This document shows, in pieces, positions 54,480 through 64,000 of a stretch of 64,000 nt of DNA (the stretch's first letter is position 1; the number at the start of each line of letters is the position of its first letter). The notes under the pieces were generated by a model that saw only the letters and a program-made list of their open reading frames with translations, was not told where the DNA came from and ran no database searches. The stretch spans positions 3,968,001-4,032,000 of the forward strand of contig JAULSU010000006.1 of the NCBI GenBank assembly GCA_030512335.1, in the 5' to 3' direction. Source of the DNA: Immersiella caudata (lineage: Eukaryota > Ascomycota > Sordariomycetes > Sordariales > Lasiosphaeriaceae). Made by a program: the position numbers and the translations under genes.

Positions 54480-55031
54480 CATTTCAACACCATCATCCCA
54501 AATGGCCTGAGAACACCCCGCCCAACCATAATGGCGCTGGAGGATTCCAACCTGGAACCCACTCCAGATCCAAGATGACCCGCGCCGCGCCGTCCAGCCT
54601 GCGAACGGGCACCGCGGGGATCTTTCGATCCAGGGAAATCGCACAGCTCCCATCGAAATGGCTGATTGATGTTCTTTTTGGATCACTGGCTTGCCACCTG
54701 ACATTACAATCCACGAGCTGCTCTCACACATTCGCAATAACGGGAGAATCCCGCGGTCGAGCTTTTCACCACCGCGTACCTCGACCGGCCTGACAGTCAA
54801 GCCCTGGTGGCTATACCCTGGACTACGCAGAACCGCCGGGCCATCACGCCAGCCAACGGAAGGTGGGGTGTAATGTGCCGTAATCCTGAGGTGAATTGGG
54901 AGGACCGCATCAGCAAGCTTGAGGCCGTGGCATTAGGACTTAAGGGCAGTCCACTTCCACTATGGAGCGAACCCCTGTTTCTGGGCGCCGGACGATGCGG
55001 CGAGCTGATGGGTTTGGGCTGGTGGATGTAG
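54480..55031 (+). pseudogene. Possible decayed RRM-like segment
   Basis: Plus-strand words in different frames resemble an RRM: LPPDITIHELLSHIRNNGRI followed by SFSPPRT (54690-54785), TAYLDRPDSQALVAI (54770-54815) and a basic tail. Frame changes and the absence of a start make it a relic at best. If it belongs with 53868-54181, the two halves are in reversed order. Confidence 0.25.
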
Positions 55032-55089
55032 TGATAGAAGTAGCCCACACATCTCTAGATAGGTATATTGTAAATCACTCCCCCTTACG

Positions 55090-55983
55090 CTATACGAACA
55101 AACCGACCCAAATACCAAGGAGAACGGCCAGCAAGCCCCACAACCCACCGCTCCATCCTCCACGTGTGCTAAGACGGCCAGCTGCATCCCTTGACGGCCT
55201 TGAAGTGACTTGTTGTGTCACGGTTTCCGTCGTAGTCGACACCGTTGACGATGATGAAGTGCTGCTGACTTTTGCATCTATCAGTACCCTCTCCAGGAAT
55301 ACCCCACCAAGACTTGCGACAGTTCAAGGTCAAAACTTACCAACGCCAGCCGTATCCCGGTACCAAGTCCTCGGTTGTTCATAAAAGTCAGCCGTGGCAA
55401 TGCACTGAATGAGGCTCCTGACACCCGTCGCGGCGACACCCTTGGAATTGAGAATTGTAACTGTGTCGCAACGTGCAGATGGGCCACTTTTGCTCCTCTT
55501 GTTAGCCCCCTGATTGGGGATCTTTATCAAGCAGGGGAAAAAAACCACTCACCATCCTTCCGTGGCACCAGACCCCTGAATTCCAAGAATTTCTCCCCCA
55601 GGACCACACGCCGTCGCATAAAGACACGGAACATCCTTAGTACAGCAGGCATCCCAAGTCGAACCATCCCCAGCAAAGATCTGCCCCGACGGGCACGTCA
55701 TCGTCACCCCTTTTTCCCCCACCTTCATTAGCCATTCCCTTTCTATTTCATAAATCTCTCAGACGCAGAGAGGAAACTCACACTGGCCAGAATAATAAGC
55801 AAATCCCATCCAATCCGCCCCAAGTATCTGCCGTTGCTCAAGCCGCGCTGCCGCCTCCGGCGCGGCGGTGATCACGGCGGCATGTGGGCCTCGCCGAACG
55901 TGCTCCACTTCTCCGGGGGAAGGTGGGCCCGCCACGGCGCCGAGGGACCGGGCGAGTAGGGCTGAGACAACAAGTGCATGCAT
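55090..55983 (-). CDS. Cysteine-rich surface protein with C-terminal anchor
   Basis: Coding is complement(55090-55277, 55341-55486, 55553-55709, 55782-55983), 230 aa; four exons with matching phases (1, 2, 1). The ATG at 55983 gives a signal peptide (MHALVVSALLARSLGAVAG). After a basic/acidic pro-region the exons join as YYSGQ-WVTMTCPSGQIFAGDG, then STWDACC, CLYATACGPGGEI, TEGC-GPSARCDTV, LIQCIATADF. A Ser/Thr-rich stalk (SSTSSSSTVSTTTETVTQQV) leads to a C-terminal helix (GGLWGLLAVLLGIWVGLFV), as in fungal GPI- or membrane-anchored surface proteins. No enzyme motif is present; a wall or surface role is inferred. Confidence 0.75.
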
Positions 55984-56648
55984 TGCACTTCGGCTGAACG
56001 ACGGGCAGGCGCTGCGGGCGAAAGACGCGTGCTTTGCTGCAGCCACAAAAACGAGATGCGCGAGATTGGGCGAGGAGGCGTTTTTGGGTGTGCGGCGGTC
56101 GGTGGGCGCTAAAATTGCAGGGAGGTGGTTTCCGTCAGACGGGGGTTGTTTTGGGCCGATTGGATGGAGACTTGACAAGGACCTTCTTTGTGGCTCAAAA
56201 GCAAAGACTTTGGCTTCGACTTTTCATTTTTATTGCCTGTTTGACGCATTGTGTTTTGAGCGCCTTCTGTGAAATTGTACCCTAGGGAAATACCGACCGC
56301 CCCCCCCCCCCCCCGCCCCCCCGGCGCGCCCAAAGTCCAGCTGCCTGCGGGCGCGGTCGCGCTTTGCATGCAAATATTGAAAGTTCTTGGCACACGATTG
56401 GCCACGTCGGATGCGCCTTCATTTTGGGCGTTTCCCAACGAACCACCGCCCTTGCCGCCCACCCTCAAGGAGCATTGTGAGGCTCTTCTTCATGTCTTGC
56501 CTTTTATGGTATCCTGGACCCCGCTCGTCGGAATATGGGCTGATCTCCAACAATGTTGTTCGTAGGTGCATTTTGACGCATTCTTGCGGTTATTTAGTGA
56601 AGTCTTGATGCTCAATTGCAGTTTTGGGTTCGGGATTAACAGCTTGAG
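55984..56648. other. Divergent intergenic region
   Basis: Promoter DNA lies between two divergent surface/membrane genes. It holds the poly-C tract at 56300-56322 and no recognisable gene. Confidence 0.5.
56300..56322. repeat. Poly-C tract
   Basis: Fifteen consecutive C, one G, then seven C. It may be a slippage-prone or promoter-associated homopolymer; its length could also be affected by sequencing error. Confidence 0.8.
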
Positions 56649-58307
56649 ATGGGAAACACTTGCAGCGCCGACGTTTTCTGCGAGTACAATGGGAGCCTCG
56701 TCACGCCAATTCCCTTTGACGCGGACCCTGACATTGTGAGTGACACTTGAGGATGAGAAACAGCTGGTCCTTTCGATAAAAGTTCACGCGTCTTGCTGAG
56801 TTTGATACTGAGTTTGATGGTCTTAGGCTGGGATAGGTGTAAGTTTCTTTCTTCCCACGATTTACTGCAGGTGTTGACTGAGAGATTCGAGGTCATTGCG
56901 TCCTTCCTCGTTTCGGCATGGCTCACCTACGCTGTGGCCCTATACACATATTGCTCGATCAAGGATACCGTTGAAGACGACCCATACGGCACCCGACTGG
57001 ATTGGCTGCTCTTTGAGCATATCGATCTGATCCGAAACCGACTCTTGGCAGCTGCGCTCAAGCTGTACACATTCCTTCTCAGGCGGCGGCCAGTTTTCAG
57101 GACTCCGGAACCTTATGACGCACTGTGCAAGCATCTCGGCAACATGAATAGAAAGTTTCCCTGGGGAAAACGCACGCTTGTCACCAAGGGGCAAATGGAG
57201 AACATCTGTCTCATGTTTTCCGACCAGCAACTTGTGACTGGAGCTTCGATCCTCATCGTCGGCTATGTTCGGCACTGCGAGATCACTCAGTACCACTTTT
57301 ATGTGGTGTGTTTGTTGGGCTTGATGTCTTTTGCAACATTTCAATCCGTCGTTCTCATCATTCGGGGTCGGATCAGACAGAAGCTAAAACGGGGATGGCG
57401 GTTTGCTTGGATCACTACACTCTTCGGCTGCGCGTTGGTGACCAACTTCGTCATCTACAATGACAACTTCCTGGCCATATTCCATTTTGGACTCAAGATG
57501 CAATGCATTTGGATGGCCCTCCCAGGGGATTTCACCAAGGATCAGCTGCCCTACGTCATCATTGGAGTCTTGATGGACGTCTGGTCATACTTCAGTATTA
57601 TTGGCTATTTATATCCCGAAGTAGTCCGCACCCAGCCATTCCGTGGAATAATCACAATAACAAGCAGAGTCCTGAGGGCACCGGCATATCTCTACATCTG
57701 GACTTGGAAGCGAACGACCAGCAGGATAATACGAGGGTGTGCCTACGTCCTTTTCTTAGTCTCTTTCACCATGCAAGAATTGCTGGCGTCACTCTATGTC
57801 GACCTCATCCGAATATTTGCGTATCTGTACCAGACCACGTTATCCATCAAGTGGGCTAGAGGTCGCGCGACCGCCAACGGACGCGAGGGTGAAGAGGATT
57901 CCTGGGGGTTTGGTCAGATTCTACCGATGTTGCTGCTGGCGCTTCCGGTCTTGGCGTTTGCGGAGGCCATTGTCAGTGATGGTCAGTGCCTACTCACGCT
58001 ACCTGGCTCCCAGGGCACCACATCTTTCTGCCCCGCGCTAAACTGACCATATCTACTACCTCTAGACACTGATCCCCGACGCTGCCATAAAGACAGGAGC
58101 ATACAGGGCTCAGCAATCAGTGCCTTCTACGTGATGGACAAAACGGACCCAAGCGAACGACGACGAGAAGTTATTGCCCTTGAGGAGTCTATGTACGACA
58201 GGAGGGAACACCCCCGTCTTGTAAAAGTGATGGTGTCCATGATTTTAGGTTTCTACGTGGTGGTGATTGCTCTGGCATCTTCTATTAGCACTGGAATCCC
58301 CATCTGA
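56649..58307 (+). CDS. Multi-pass fungal membrane protein with a 12-nt microexon
   Basis: Exons 56649-56735, 56827-56838, 56871-57981 and 58066-58307 give 483 aa. The start MGNTCSADVFCEYNGSL with TPIPFDADPDI, followed by AGIGV, is typical of a large fungal family of plasma-membrane proteins found near HET and NLR genes; AGIG is supplied only by a 12-nt exon between a GTGAGT intron and a 32-nt intron. About 8 helices follow, with ICLMFSDQQLVTGASILIVG (the conserved SDQQLVTG word) and WGFGQILPMLLLALPVLAFA near the end. The last exon encodes a further helix (MVSMILGFYVVVIALASSIS). The role of the family is unknown. Confidence 0.8.
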
Positions 58308-58740
58308 CATACAACGGGAATTTGGGTACCCCCGAGAGTACGTGAGCTTTCGGTTGCCAGCTTCCGCCAGAGTGCGGTAGGATATGTGATGATAACCAAT
58401 ACATTGGGTAGCAGTGATAGTACCTTGGAGAGCACCTGTGACAGGTTCTAATGTATCGCAAGTCATTCAGGTTACTGAGCAAACCAATACTGCCAACCCA
58501 GAGAATCCTGAAAGCCCATGAGACTTGGAGGCAATCCCGATGACTGCATTCATTTTTGCGAGGATCAGGTAGCATCACGGGAAGTGGGAAATGGGTCAGC
58601 ACATGGAAGGAGAGTGCTTCGTACAACGGGCCCTTGAACAACACCATCAGGCTCCCAAGCAGTCGGGCAGAGATAACGTTACAACGCTCCAGAGAACACT
58701 GGCCGCAAGCCTGTTGAAGGACCAGATAGTCAGACTCTAG

Positions 58741-59920
58741 CGGGTGAAGGCTTTTCGGTATAGACAGGGGCTCTACGGCATGATTGGAGATGATGAGAAA
58801 GAGCATATGTTCTACATTGCCACCTACCAGACTTGCTTAGAGATGGATGATCTCCTTGCCGCAAGCGAACAAAACTCCGACGTGGCTATCACCGAGCCTT
58901 TGGCAGCATTGGCTCAAGAAGCTTAGGGCCTTTCTTCTGCCCTGAGAAATTTTCCTTCTTGCCCACGGGTACCTAGAGCCCAAAGCTACGGTCAGTGTCT
59001 TGGGGTGTACGGCCGATGTCGTCAGGTCATGGGCCGATGACTTTGTGGCGGCTGGAAGGATCAGGACACATGACATGGCTACCTAGCGGCAAGTGGTGCA
59101 TCGACTGAGCCTTGACAAATTGATGCGGCTTGGCCTGAGTGATGCGGACATCACATCTGGGTTGCTGAGAGCGGCGGCGGTCAATGAAGTTCATGGCGTC
59201 TCCTGTATTCACTATTTTCTGATGGAACTAGGGGACAAGTAGTGGGGCAAACTCAGCTCGCCAGCAGATCCATTGACCAGACTGGTCTTTGCAGTGGCCG
59301 TCACAAACACCAAAATCGGCGGAAAGATCCTCCGAAGGTTGTTTAAGGCACGAAAAGCCTGGGGCGTGCTGGTAGAGCCCGCGCTCGTCGCCAAAATGGA
59401 AGAGGCTATGAACGAAGTACTGGCCTCAAAAAGACATGCAGAATGTTGTGCAGCAGCTCGCGGAAATCGACCGAGAAAAATTGCTCGGATCGCTGACTGA
59501 AAGGCACATTCACCACCCAATCAAAAGTCGAGGTACAGCATGGGAGCACTGCTGCTTAGGCTGGGATACAAATACCTCCTTATGACAGCAGAGGTTGCAA
59601 CCATGTTGTTGGGCGACTTTTGCCCGCTCGCTGCAGCTTCGTACGATGAGAGGGAGACACTCCGTACGCTCTTGCAGTGAGCATTGTCGAGGAGGCGGAC
59701 AAGGGGAACGACGGAACAAGAGATAATGTGGCTTCCAGGCTGGCAGGCATATTGACTTCTACGTCAGCCCCATTTTTAGGACTTTGCAGTGCGGTCAAGT
59801 CCAAATACGGCTTGAGCATCAGGCGATGGGCGATGGGATACAGTGGCTTGACTAAAACATACGACCTTGCAATCGCAACTCGGTATGTTCGTAGACATGT
59901 CCCGGCACATCCGTAGGATT
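58741..59920 (+). pseudogene. Decayed coding region, family not recognised
   Basis: One plus-strand frame reads protein-like from about 58945 to 59500: IFLLAHGYLEPKATVSVLGC, DVVRSWADDFVAAGRIRTHD, LSLDKLMRLGLSDADITSGL, then VFAVAVTNTKIGGKILRRLF and a helical tail. It is cut by two TAG codons (near 59083 and 59240). A 60-codon frame upstream (58744) and another downstream (59677) may be further parts. The composition suggests a soluble, partly repeat-like protein, but no family is named. Confidence 0.35.
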
Positions 59921-60189
59921 AGAGGCCGTTGGTCCGGCAATAGCATGTTTTGCGTCACCGATTGCGTGATCGCCAAACGGCGGCCATCGGGGCATCTTGT
60001 ACGCGATCCTGACAAATCCGACAAACGCAACCCCGCACATGATTATCAAGATGGGAATCGCATATAAGGGGCTGGGTATCGTTACCGAGGTCATCTCAGC
60101 TGCCGAATTGTACCCTCACAGGTATTCGTGTCAATTCGATACCATCCAACAATACCCCTATTTAACCCCCTTTTTGAGACAGCGCAACA

Positions 60190-61297
60190 ATGGCCTCCGC
60201 TGACGTCGCCCGCCCAATTGCCCTTGGGATCTCAGAGAAGGTCGAGCCATTCCAGGACAAGCCCAGCACCCGCCATGACGTGAATACCGTCCTGAATTAC
60301 TACCTCGAAGCCGAGGATGGGTCCCCCCCTGCCCCAACATACGTCGAGTGAGACACCGAGCCCCTGACCCCTTCTTTTCCCTTCCCTGATATCTAACTCT
60401 CCCAGCCGACCCGAAACCTACGACAGACCCATCTATCCCCTCAACGTAACCGTCACCGACATCACCGGCAACGAAGGCGCCTTCACCCTCGACTCCCACG
60501 GCTTCCAAATCGTCCCACACAAGAGCGTCGAGACCGACTTCCTCGACGACGCCAAGATCAAAGCAGAATACTACCCTGAAACCGAGCAACTGCTCAAGGA
60601 TGCGTAAGCTCAACCCTCAACTCTACCCATCACGCACATCAACTGTGCTGATACTTTGCCGGGTAAAACAGAACCGGGGCATCCCGCATCTTCATCTTCG
60701 ATCACACCATTCGTCGCCAGCCCAAGGATGTGCGCGAGACAGGGAGCGCTACGTCTTCCACATCGCTTCGCGGACCGGTGAGGAGGGTGCATATCGATCA
60801 GTCGTATAGCGCTTCGCTTTCGAGGGTGCCGTTTCATTTGCCGGATGAGGCGGAGGCGTTGTTGCAGAAGAGGTTCCAGATTATTAACGTGAGTTTTCTC
60901 TCTCTTCCTATCTCCCTCGCCCCTCCTTGGAATGAGTTGCTATGGTTTTTTGGTTTAGGTAAAGTCTGACAAAGCCCAGGTCTGGCGCCCCATCAAAACC
61001 ATCCTCAAAGACCCGCTCGGCGTCGCCTCGGCCCCGTCCGTCCCGGACTCGGATCTCGTCGGGGTACCGCTGATTTATCCCACTCGCATGGGTGAGACGT
61101 ACACGGTAAGGCCGAATCCGAACCACAAGTGGTACTTCAAGTACGCGCAGCGACCAGATGAGGTGACGCTCATCAAGTGCTTTGATACACGGGACGACGT
61201 GGCGAGACGGGTGCCGCATAGTGCGTTTGTCGATGAGGCCGAGGAGGATAAGTATCCTAGGGAGAGCATCGAGGTTAGGGCGTTGGTGTTTTATTAG
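60190..61297 (+). CDS. CmcJ/AsaB-like oxidoreductase (GA4-desaturase family)
   Basis: Exons 60190-60347, 60406-60603, 60672-60888 and 60959-61297 give 303 aa with consistent phases. The family words are present in order: DVNTVLNYYLE, PETYDRPIYPLNVTVTDI, FDHTIRRQ, VHIDQSYSASLSRVPFHLPD (holding the HxD that could bind iron), VWRPIKTILKDPLGVASA, SVPDSDLV, YFKYAQRPDEVTLIKCFD and RRVPHSAFVD with a final PRESIEVRALVFY. These are fungal hydroxylase/desaturase enzymes often found in secondary-metabolite clusters (asperfuranone, cephem methoxylase, gibberellin). No cluster is visible here, so the substrate is unknown. Confidence 0.9.
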
Positions 61298-61663
61298 GCG
61301 AAGGACTGAGAGCGTGGAGGATTGTGTAAGAGTTAGATTGTGAGATCACATTTTGAGAGACCAATACTGGGTTTGCAGAGAAGGTCATGATTGAGTCCAA
61401 GTCATTGAGCAATACAGCTCAGTATTTGCATTGCTTCTTCTAAACAAGTGTCTTGCGAGGCCTAGTCCCGTGTTTGTCGGGCCAAGGCAAGGGGTATTAG
61501 TACAACATCCTCCACGGTGTTGACCATTAATATCAGTAATATGCACGCACCAGATGAACAGTAACCAAAACTATCTACAGGTCTCTCCCACGCTTGCCCG
61601 TCTCTCGACCAGCCACCTTTTCGCGCCCTCCCCGACTCTGATCGCCCACCCAGCTCACCGGGC
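61298..61663. other. Convergent intergenic region, no gene seen
   Basis: The 3' ends of the CmcJ-like gene and the TM protein gene face each other. Nothing was recognised. Confidence 0.5.
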
Positions 61664-62935
61664 CTATGAGACCTCATGAACCTGCCCACGGTGTTGGTCA
61701 GGAGCCGTACCAATCTCGTACAACGGCTGCCCGTTAGGCGCGTGCTGCGCCGGGTACCCTTGCCCTGGTGCCACAGCAGGTTGCTGGTAGCCCACGGGCG
61801 GCGAAGGGGATTGTTGGGGATACGGCGCTTGGGGTTGCTGATATCCCATCGGAGGCGTCTGCTGCGTCTGCGGCGGGGGAGAGCCGCCCTGTTGCTGGTA
61901 GATTGGCGGTGCGTAGCTCATGCGGTTGTACTCGTCCTGTGTCATCCCGGGTGCCACGGCGCTTGCCATCGACATGCTTCCGTGCCCCTTGAAGGTAGGA
62001 TCGTAGGTGCTCGTGGGAGAAACGGGGCCGAGGGACTCGGAAGGAGGGGGCATGCTGTAATGCTGCTGCATGGGAGGTGGTCCGCCGTAGCCATAATTCT
62101 GCTCGGTAGGAGGAACACCAGGTCCGGGCTGGGTGGTGTTGAGATCTTGGGACTTCTTGCGGCGGATGAGGAAGAAGGCGCCGAGGATGAGGAGACCGAT
62201 GACAGCGAGACCACCGACGACGCCCCCGACAATGGCACCAACCGGGGGGGATGATCCACCGCCCTCAGCGGGGGGGAAGGTTGGGGGGACGGTTGTAGTG
62301 GTGATGCGGCCTCCGGTGGTCGTGGACTCGGAGGTAGGAGTAGTGGTACGTCCGCGTGGGGTGGTTCCTGGGTTCGCGGCTGCGCTGGGGATGAAGCTGA
62401 GCACAGCGCCGCCAAGCTCGGAGACGGTCAAGGTGCGGTCGTCCTGGTTGTTGTAGGTGAAGAGGACGGATTGGGGGGCAGTGACGGGCGTCGCCGCGCA
62501 CCTGTAGTCGCGGATGCCCGAGGGATAGGCATAGGTACGGCAGTAGGGAGAGGCCGTGTCGGTGCAGAGGAGGTTGAAGCTGTTGCTCTGGCAGACGTCG
62601 TTGCAGGATGCCGGGTCGATGGCCGCTTCGCGGTTGAAGCAGCGGAGGTACGAGGGATCCTCATCTCCGAAGCCGCAAAAGACGGCGCCGATGTATTGCG
62701 ACTCCCACAAACACGTCTTTTTGTTCTCGCAGGTGATGGCTGCGCCGGGCGCGCCCGAGAGGAAACCGCACGTGAAATCGGGGGCTTTGGTCACGGTGAA
62801 AGTTGTTGAGCTGCTGGTCGTGGCTTGGCGTTTTCTCGCATCGGCATCACGGACGAGGACCGGTGCGGGGGTCGGAGCCGGTTCGTCATGCTTGACCTCC
62901 TGCGCCGCCGAGAGGAACTTCCCAAATCCCGACAT
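61664..62935 (-). CDS. Cysteine-rich single-pass membrane protein with Pro/Gln-rich tail
   Basis: A single exon of 423 aa from the ATG at 62935 (MSGFGKFLSAAQEVKHDEP); the 28-codon in-frame extension upstream lacks an ATG-based signal peptide. Residues about 55-150 hold a cysteine-rich ectodomain (FTCGFLSGAPGAAITC, CLWESQYIGAVFCGFG, LRCF, CNDVCQ, LLCTD, YCRTYA, YRCA). A Thr/Pro-rich stalk precedes one helix (VGAIVGGVVGGLAVIGLLIL) and a basic stop (RRKKSQD). The long cytoplasmic tail is Pro/Gln/Gly-rich (PPMGYQQPQAPYPQQ repeats). It resembles fungal wall-sensor-like proteins; no clear signal peptide is present, so topology is inferred. Confidence 0.8.
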   Translation of the reverse strand: MSGFGKFLSAAQEVKHDEPAPTPAPVLVRDADARKRQATTSSSTTFTVTKAPDFTCGFLSGAPGAAITCENKKTCLWESQYIGAVFCGFGDEDPSYLRCFNREAAIDPASCNDVCQSNSFNLLCTDTASPYCRTYAYPSGIRDYRCAATPVTAPQSVLFTYNNQDDRTLTVSELGGAVLSFIPSAAANPGTTPRGRTTTPTSESTTTGGRITTTTVPPTFPPAEGGGSSPPVGAIVGGVVGGLAVIGLLILGAFFLIRRKKSQDLNTTQPGPGVPPTEQNYGYGGPPPMQQHYSMPPPSESLGPVSPTSTYDPTFKGHGSMSMASAVAPGMTQDEYNRMSYAPPIYQQQGGSPPPQTQQTPPMGYQQPQAPYPQQSPSPPVGYQQPAVAPGQGYPAQHAPNGQPLYEIGTAPDQHRGQVHEVS

Positions 62936-64000
62936 GGTGATGATGGCGACGATGCGGGGGGGGGGAAATGCTGTGGTGGAGGAAAAACTGAGGAAGGGGG
63001 GAACGAACTCCAAGTCCAAGAAAAGCGGAAAAGAGGAGGGCGGAGGGATTTTGAGCCGCGGTGCGTTGCACTATTATTGTCACGGGAGTTAAGCTAACAG
63101 GGGACCCATGGCGCCATGGAACCATCACCGTCCAGGGTCCCGTTGAAGTATTGAACGCGTGGTGTTGCCATTGGCCCAGACCCCTCGCTAACTGCACCTC
63201 GTGTCTTGGCTTGCAGGAGCTGAACGCCTCTCGACGAAAACGGCCCCAAGGCTGCGGAAAGGGTGTGAGACACTGCACAAACGGATAGATCGGGACGAAT
63301 GAAATGAAAGTTGGGGGGATGCGTTCAATGTGGATCGGGCATGCAACTATCGACAGATTGCATTGCAGAGCCTCATTGTATTCGCTGTTCTGTTGCCGAG
63401 GTTCAGAGCCTAATACTTTCAGTCGTTGTCAGTCAGTCTGGATGATCAGCATGCAGCGCCCGGAGATCCCTGAACACATCGCGAAGGGTGCAAAAGGAAA
63501 TGCGGGGGAACCGAAATGACTCATCTTGAAACAAATAACACTGGTATCCTCCGCGCAGTGCTCGGGACACAAGGGGTGCCACGACAACGACCCGAAAAGT
63601 GACGGCTGAACCGGATTGAAGAAAACCCGGGGACAAAGGGCAATCCTACCTGAGTGGGCGCAATTGCATGAGAATGGGCTTACCCGCTGTCAATGGCACT
63701 TGCAGTCATGAACCCGCAAGAGATACGTCGTTGCCGTCGCCGAGGGATCGAGCCGACTGACCAAACCGGCTCTGTTGTCCGCAGGTTTTCAGTGCCGCAT
63801 TCGAGTTCTTCTGCCACCAGACGAATCCTGCATCGTGTTTTGAGGCGAGGAGAGATGTGTGATTGGGATTGTTTGTTCGACGCGTTGGTGGGTTCGATCC
63901 GGTGTGCAGACGGAGCTGGAGGAGGAAGGAGGTGCGAAAATTGCGTTTGGGTGTGTTGGGGAGGGCACCTTCCGGCACTCGAGGATTCAACTTAAAAAAA
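62936..64000. other. Upstream region to window end, no gene seen
   Basis: This is promoter-side DNA of the TM protein gene. A G-run is at about 62955-62964. The window ends in a short A-run. No coding segment or RNA gene was recognised. Confidence 0.45.

Noticed and set aside
63885..63915. tRNA-like T-loop word (GGTTCGATCC)
   Set aside because: No paired T-stem, acceptor stem or anticodon arm could be formed around it.

Overview
The window is nuclear DNA of a filamentous ascomycete, most likely a sordariomycete. The evidence is short introns (about 50-80 nt) with GTAAGT/GTGAGT-type donors and CTNAC-like branch points, many fungal-specific families (HET, NACHT/STAND, CFEM-GPCR, DUF7708, CmcJ-like enzymes), and two pogo/Fot1-type transposons whose transposase frames are broken almost only by TAA/TAG, as expected from repeat-induced point mutation (RIP). 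No rRNA, tRNA or CRISPR array was seen.

Layout. 0-3 kb: the 5' end of a secreted-protein gene cut by the window edge, then a decayed Fot1-like element (668-2989) carrying a nested solo LTR. 3.2-4.3 kb: a CFEM-GPCR pseudogene. 5-27.5 kb: an accessory block with a divergent C2H2 zinc-finger/DUF7580-like pair, a GNAT acetyltransferase, an F-box protein, a decayed transcription factor, and three protein kinases of one unusual family (catalytic loop HGD instead of HRD). One of these kinases is fused to a HET domain and another to a trypsin-like protease module. A small putative membrane-protein gene closes the block. 27.9-42 kb: a secreted FAD oxidoreductase, a second Fot1-like element (29453-31303), a tannase/feruloyl esterase, a NACHT STAND protein, P450 and DUF7708 pseudogenes, and a GH43 glycosidase. 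43-48.5 kb: a decayed membrane protein, a HET pseudogene, a small secreted cysteine-rich protein and a CorA-like pseudogene. 49-63 kb: mostly intact housekeeping-like or surface genes, namely single-pass membrane proteins, a conserved small protein, an LAT/APC amino-acid permease, a cysteine-rich anchored protein, a multi-pass membrane protein with a 12-nt microexon and a CmcJ/AsaB-like enzyme, with two decayed regions between them.

Reading. From about 5 to 48 kb the region resembles a birth-and-death island of self/non-self recognition genes (HET, NACHT, DUF7708, DUF7580-like, CorA-like, kinases) with at least five broken family members. The most interesting content is the kinase trio. They share a previously unnamed N-terminal module (GICDADLPL plus QWxxLAP plus IHPxH) and non-RD catalytic loops, and each carries a different partner domain. 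This suggests a modular signalling family with partner domains typical of fungal incompatibility systems. Function is inference only. Splice sites were read by eye from phase and consensus.
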